From contig JAHEZC010000067.1 in NCBI GenBank assembly GCA_023251275.1, positions 1 through 8,824 of the forward strand: a stretch of DNA of 8,824 nucleotides. Reading direction: 5' to 3'. Positions 5,855 through 8,824 of this stretch are shown piece after piece. The translations under genes were made by a program, and so were the position numbers. Each line of letters begins with the position of its first letter. Position 1 is the first letter of the stretch. This DNA is from Parafilimonas sp. GTDB taxonomy: Bacteria > Bacteroidota > Bacteroidia > Chitinophagales > Chitinophagaceae. A model generated the notes under the pieces. That model had not been told where the DNA came from, ran no database searches, and worked only from the letters and a program-made list of their open reading frames with translations.

Positions 5855-6985
5855 ATGGTATTTCATCGGTTTGATAAAAGAATTATAAAACAGTATTCTT
5901 TTCTTTTTTCCTTGTTTTTATTTTTTACTGCCGGCTGCAGAAATATGGATACGATTCATCCGCAGAGAAAAGACATTGTAGAAACAGTGTATGCTTCAGG
6001 AAAGATCATTGCTGAAAATGAATACTATGTATATGCGTTGAGCAGTGGTACTGTGCTGAAAAAACTGGCTAAAGAAGGTGACGCAGTAAAGAAAGGACAA
6101 ACACTTTATATTATCAGTTATGATGCACCTGCTGCAAAAGTGGAAGCAGCCCGCAGCAACTATTCCAATGCGGAAGCTAATCTTTCCGAACAATCCCGTA
6201 TTTTGAACGATCTCAGGCTGTCCATGCAAAATGCAGAGACAAAATTTATTAACGACTCTCTGCAGTATGTGCGCCTGAAGAATTTGCTCGATCAGGATAT
6301 CGGTACAAAAACGAACCTCGATAATGCATACACCAATTATCTTATATCGCTTAATGCAAAAAAATCAGCAGCAGAGAAATATCATTCTACCTACAACGAT
6401 CTGACTGTTTCATTGCACAATGCAAAAAGTCAGTTGGTGAGTGCACAATCTGACCTGGACAATTATTTTATCCGCAGTGAAGATAATGGATCAGTATATC
6501 AAACATTTAAAGAAGCTGGTGAGGCTGTGCGGCCAAATGATATGATAGCACTCTTAGGTGAATCAGCACAACGCATTATTAAGCTCTCTGTGGATCAACA
6601 GGATATTAATAAAATAAAGACGGGCCAGGAAGTATTGCTGAAAACAGATATTACCGGTAATCAAATTTATCACGCTGTAATTACACGCATTTATCCTGTT
6701 ATGAATGAAGCCGACCAAACCTTTCGTGCAGACGCAGTATTCACAGACAATTTGCAGCAGCCCTATATTCACAGCTCAGTAGAAGCAAACATCATCATAC
6801 AGAAAAAAAACAATGTGCTCATCATTCCCCGAAATGCCCTGCTGGCAGCGGACAGTGTGCAGGTGAAGCAAAAGGGAGACATAAAAAAAGTTTTTGTGCA
6901 AACCGGCATTGTTTCACTCGATGAAGCGGAAGTGTTAAGCGGTCTCGATGAATCATCGGAGGTTGTCCTTCCTTCAAAAAAATAA
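5855..6985 (+). CDS. Periplasmic membrane-fusion adaptor lipoprotein of an ABC exporter (HlyD/MacA-like)
   Basis: Links an inner-membrane ABC permease to an outer-membrane channel across the periplasm. The 376-residue product begins with a signal of lipoprotein type: basic N-terminus, hydrophobic FLFSLFLFF, then TAGC, with C28 the expected lipidated cysteine. The -3 residue is T instead of the usual L, so the lipobox is imperfect. Then follow a first lipoyl half (about 42-90, SGTVLKKLAKEGDAVKKGQ), a long coiled-coil hairpin (about 91-203, rich in A, N, L, K), a second lipoyl half (205-237, EDNGSVYQTFKEAGEAV), a beta-barrel (about 241-315, VDQQDINKIKTGQEV), and a membrane-proximal domain with VLIIPRNALL (321-330) and the usual VFVQTGIV. 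All parts of the family fold are present. The permease ATG comes 3 bases after the stop. No Shine-Dalgarno sequence is seen. The substrate cannot be read from the sequence. Confidence 0.9.
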   Translation: MVFHRFDKRIIKQYSFLFSLFLFFTAGCRNMDTIHPQRKDIVETVYASGKIIAENEYYVYALSSGTVLKKLAKEGDAVKKGQTLYIISYDAPAAKVEAARSNYSNAEANLSEQSRILNDLRLSMQNAETKFINDSLQYVRLKNLLDQDIGTKTNLDNAYTNYLISLNAKKSAAEKYHSTYNDLTVSLHNAKSQLVSAQSDLDNYFIRSEDNGSVYQTFKEAGEAVRPNDMIALLGESAQRIIKLSVDQQDINKIKTGQEVLLKTDITGNQIYHAVITRIYPVMNEADQTFRADAVFTDNLQQPYIHSSVEANIIIQKKNNVLIIPRNALLAADSVQVKQKGDIKKVFVQTGIVSLDEAEVLSGLDESSEVVLPSKK

Positions 6986-6988
6986 ATT

Positions 6989-8248
6989 ATGGCGCTTCCG
7001 GTAAACCTCGATATATCAAAAACACACTTGTTATCAAAAAAGAAGCAAACCGTCGTGGCGATGCTCGGTGTTACATTCGGCATTGCCATGTTTATCCTGA
7101 TGATCAGCTTTATGCAGGGCGTAAACAAATTCATGGAAGACACTATGCTTTCATCTACACCGGATGTGCATATTTACAACGATTTAAAAACTGACTATTC
7201 TGTTTCAGTTGCCGGAGAATATTTCAGGGATTCTGCTACGCAGGTAATTGTAAACCATCCACGGCCAAAGCAGGTATTGCTGAACCTGAAAAATGCGGAA
7301 GCTATTATTGCCGATCTGAAAAAAAATCCTCATGTAGCCGCCGTTTCACCCTTGCTGAGCACCCAGGTATTTTATAATTACGGGCCTGTGCAGATAAATG
7401 GTATGTTGAATGGGGTGAATATTCTTGAAGAAACAAGACTGTACAATCTTGCAGATAAGATGATTGATGGCAAACCGGAAAACCTGCTTTATGCAGACAA
7501 TGGCATACTGATAGGCTCCGGCCTTGCTTCCAAACTGAATGTGCGTACAGGAGACCTTGTTTCGCTTGCCACACCTTCGGGAAGCACCATGCGTTTTCGT
7601 ATCGTGGGTATTTTCAGTATCGGTGTGGGCAGCATTGACAATATTAAAAGCTATGTGAACCTGGTGAGTGTACAGCAATTGTTGGGAAAAGATCACAGTT
7701 ATATTACGGATATAAACATCAAGCTTAGTGATAATAAATTGTCAGTTCCTGAAGCAAAAAATTTCGCTGTGAAATATGGTTATAAATCCGAAGATTGGGA
7801 AACAGCGAATTCATCCATCATGGTCTCATTTATGATCAGGAATATACTTACTTACGTGGTAAGCATTACACTGCTTATCGTGGCGGGTTTCGGCATTTAC
7901 AATATTATGAATATGACCATTGCAGGCAAGATGAAAGACATTGCCATTCTGAAGGCGCAGGGTTTTGCGAGGCGTGATATTATCCAGATATTCCTTTCGC
8001 AATCCCTCGTAATCGGCATGCTTGGAGCAATTACCGGCATATTGCTCGGCTTTACATTATCTTATGGTTTATCAAGAGTGCCTTTCCCTGCCAATGAATT
8101 TATAGCCCTGAAATATTTTCCCGTTATTTTCAATCCAAAGCATTACCTGTTTGCAGTGGTATTTGGAATCATTACCACTTTTGTTGCAGGCTTTATGCCT
8201 TCTTTAAAAGCATCACGGGTGGACCCGGTAGCTATTTTAAGAGGATAA
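6989..8248 (+). CDS. ABC exporter permease, MacB/LolC-E/FtsX type
   Basis: Membrane subunit that converts ATP-driven movements into transport or mechanical push across the periplasm. At 419 residues it is full length for the family without a fused ATPase. Transmembrane helix 1 lies at about 21-43 (VVAMLGVTFGIAMFILMISF). A large periplasmic MacB core domain fills about 45-280. Helices 2-4 lie at about 284-306, 335-360 and 386-403 and form the FtsX domain. The cytosolic coupling segment MKDIAILKAQGFARRDI (315-331) and the C-terminal SLKASRVDPVAILRG (405-419) are classic signatures. It sits between the adaptor (3 bases upstream) and the ATPase (9 bases downstream), so the three are co-transcribed and should assemble together. 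A lipoprotein-releasing (Lol) role is less likely because a dedicated adaptor is present. Confidence 0.92.
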   Translation: MALPVNLDISKTHLLSKKKQTVVAMLGVTFGIAMFILMISFMQGVNKFMEDTMLSSTPDVHIYNDLKTDYSVSVAGEYFRDSATQVIVNHPRPKQVLLNLKNAEAIIADLKKNPHVAAVSPLLSTQVFYNYGPVQINGMLNGVNILEETRLYNLADKMIDGKPENLLYADNGILIGSGLASKLNVRTGDLVSLATPSGSTMRFRIVGIFSIGVGSIDNIKSYVNLVSVQQLLGKDHSYITDINIKLSDNKLSVPEAKNFAVKYGYKSEDWETANSSIMVSFMIRNILTYVVSITLLIVAGFGIYNIMNMTIAGKMKDIAILKAQGFARRDIIQIFLSQSLVIGMLGAITGILLGFTLSYGLSRVPFPANEFIALKYFPVIFNPKHYLFAVVFGIITTFVAGFMPSLKASRVDPVAILRG

Positions 8249-8257
8249 AACAATTGA

Positions 8258-8824
8258 ATGAACACAATGAACGAAATCCTGAAAGCCTGGCACCTGAATA
8301 AATATTTTTATGAGCCTGATACTTTTCATGTGCTCAAAGACATTTCATTTTCTGTAAATAAAGGAGAGTTTCTTTCTCTTATCGGTAAATCAGGCAGCGG
8401 TAAATCCACATTGTTGTACCTGCTCAGCACACTCGATACTGATTATGAAGGCGAGATCAGCATTAATCAAACGAAGGTCACAGGACAAAGCCAGAACAGC
8501 CTTGCCAAATTCAGGAATGAAAATATCGGCTTTGTATTCCAGTTTCATTTTTTGCTTCCTGAATTTACGGTATTGCAAAATGTGATGATGCCTGCGTTGA
8601 AGCTTGCAAAATACAGCAGAGAACAGGTTGAAGAAATGGCAACGAACATACTGAAGCAGATGCAGATGGAGTCTTTTGCGCATAAATTATCAGGCAAATT
8701 ATCGGGCGGCCAGCAACAGAGAGTCGCCATTGCAAGGGCATTGATAAACAACCCTATCATTATGATGGCTGATGAACCTACCGGTAATCTCGACAGCACC
8801 AATTCAGAAATTGTATTTGATATA
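8258..8824 (+). CDS. ABC exporter ATP-binding subunit (MacB/LolD-like), 3' end cut by window
   Basis: Hydrolyses ATP to drive the permease encoded just upstream. The frame is open from the ATG at 8258 to the last base, giving 189 codons; the remaining C-terminal part (about 30-50 residues in this family) lies outside. Visible motifs: Walker A GKSGSGKST (43-51), Q-loop VFQ (Q95), signature LSGGQQQR (148-155), Walker B IIMMADE (167-173) and D-loop NLDS (177-180). The H-loop is not reached. A second in-frame ATG at 8267 is a possible start. A GAGGA at 8241-8245, at the end of the permease gene, is the only Shine-Dalgarno-like sequence near it and is rather far away. Just before the signature the coding DNA repeats a 12-base unit, giving KLSGKLSGG. 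Confidence 0.93.
   Translation, partial: MNTMNEILKAWHLNKYFYEPDTFHVLKDISFSVNKGEFLSLIGKSGSGKSTLLYLLSTLDTDYEGEISINQTKVTGQSQNSLAKFRNENIGFVFQFHFLLPEFTVLQNVMMPALKLAKYSREQVEEMATNILKQMQMESFAHKLSGKLSGGQQQRVAIARALINNPIIMMADEPTGNLDSTNSEIVFDI

Noticed and set aside
7305..7696. - strand open frames opposite the permease gene
   Set aside because: No family character or signals; the + strand frame is a full, well-conserved permease.

Overview
The window looks like chromosomal DNA from a Bacteroidota bacterium, most likely a Chitinophagaceae-type member. This rests on the moderate AT richness, the near absence of Shine-Dalgarno sequences before start codons, an N-terminal signal of the 'ALAQ' kind, and overall protein character; no rRNA or marker gene confirms it. 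It holds ten protein genes, two of them cut by the window edges. There are no RNA genes, CRISPR arrays or insertion sequences that I can support.

Left part (1-2131, + strand). The window opens inside an Nfu-type iron-sulfur scaffold gene; its reading frame is open from base 1, so the true start lies upstream. A clear intrinsic terminator follows it. After about 265 bases without a gene come pnuC, a vitamin-precursor transporter, and a NadR-like P-loop kinase. The two are 26 bases apart and form a natural transport-and-trap pair, most likely for nicotinamide riboside to NMN to NAD. The kinase carries an in-frame low-complexity insert made of tandem 7-bp repeats.

Middle part (2139-5586, - strand). 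Read in the direction of transcription the order is: a secreted protein of unknown function, a TetR regulator, a PaaE-like flavin/2Fe-2S reductase, and an integral-membrane di-iron hydroxylase of the sterol desaturase/fatty acid hydroxylase superfamily. The regulator and reductase probably form one operon, with a palindromic operator candidate just upstream of the regulator. The oxygenase subunits that usually accompany PaaE (PaaABCD) are not in the window, so the reductase's partner is open; the membrane hydroxylase next door is one possibility.

Right part (5855-8824, + strand). A divergent intergenic region leads into an exporter operon: a lipoprotein membrane-fusion adaptor, a four-helix MacB/LolC-type permease, and the ATPase, which runs off the window end. 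The adaptor and permease are 3 bases apart and the permease and ATPase 9 bases apart. Together they should form a tripartite-type ABC exporter in the inner membrane; the outer-membrane partner and the substrate are not visible.

I see no wholly new system. The items most worth checking are the heptamer-repeat insert in the kinase, the orphan PaaE-like reductase beside a membrane hydroxylase, the TetR operator, and a pair of mutually exclusive hairpins in the divergent intergenic region.
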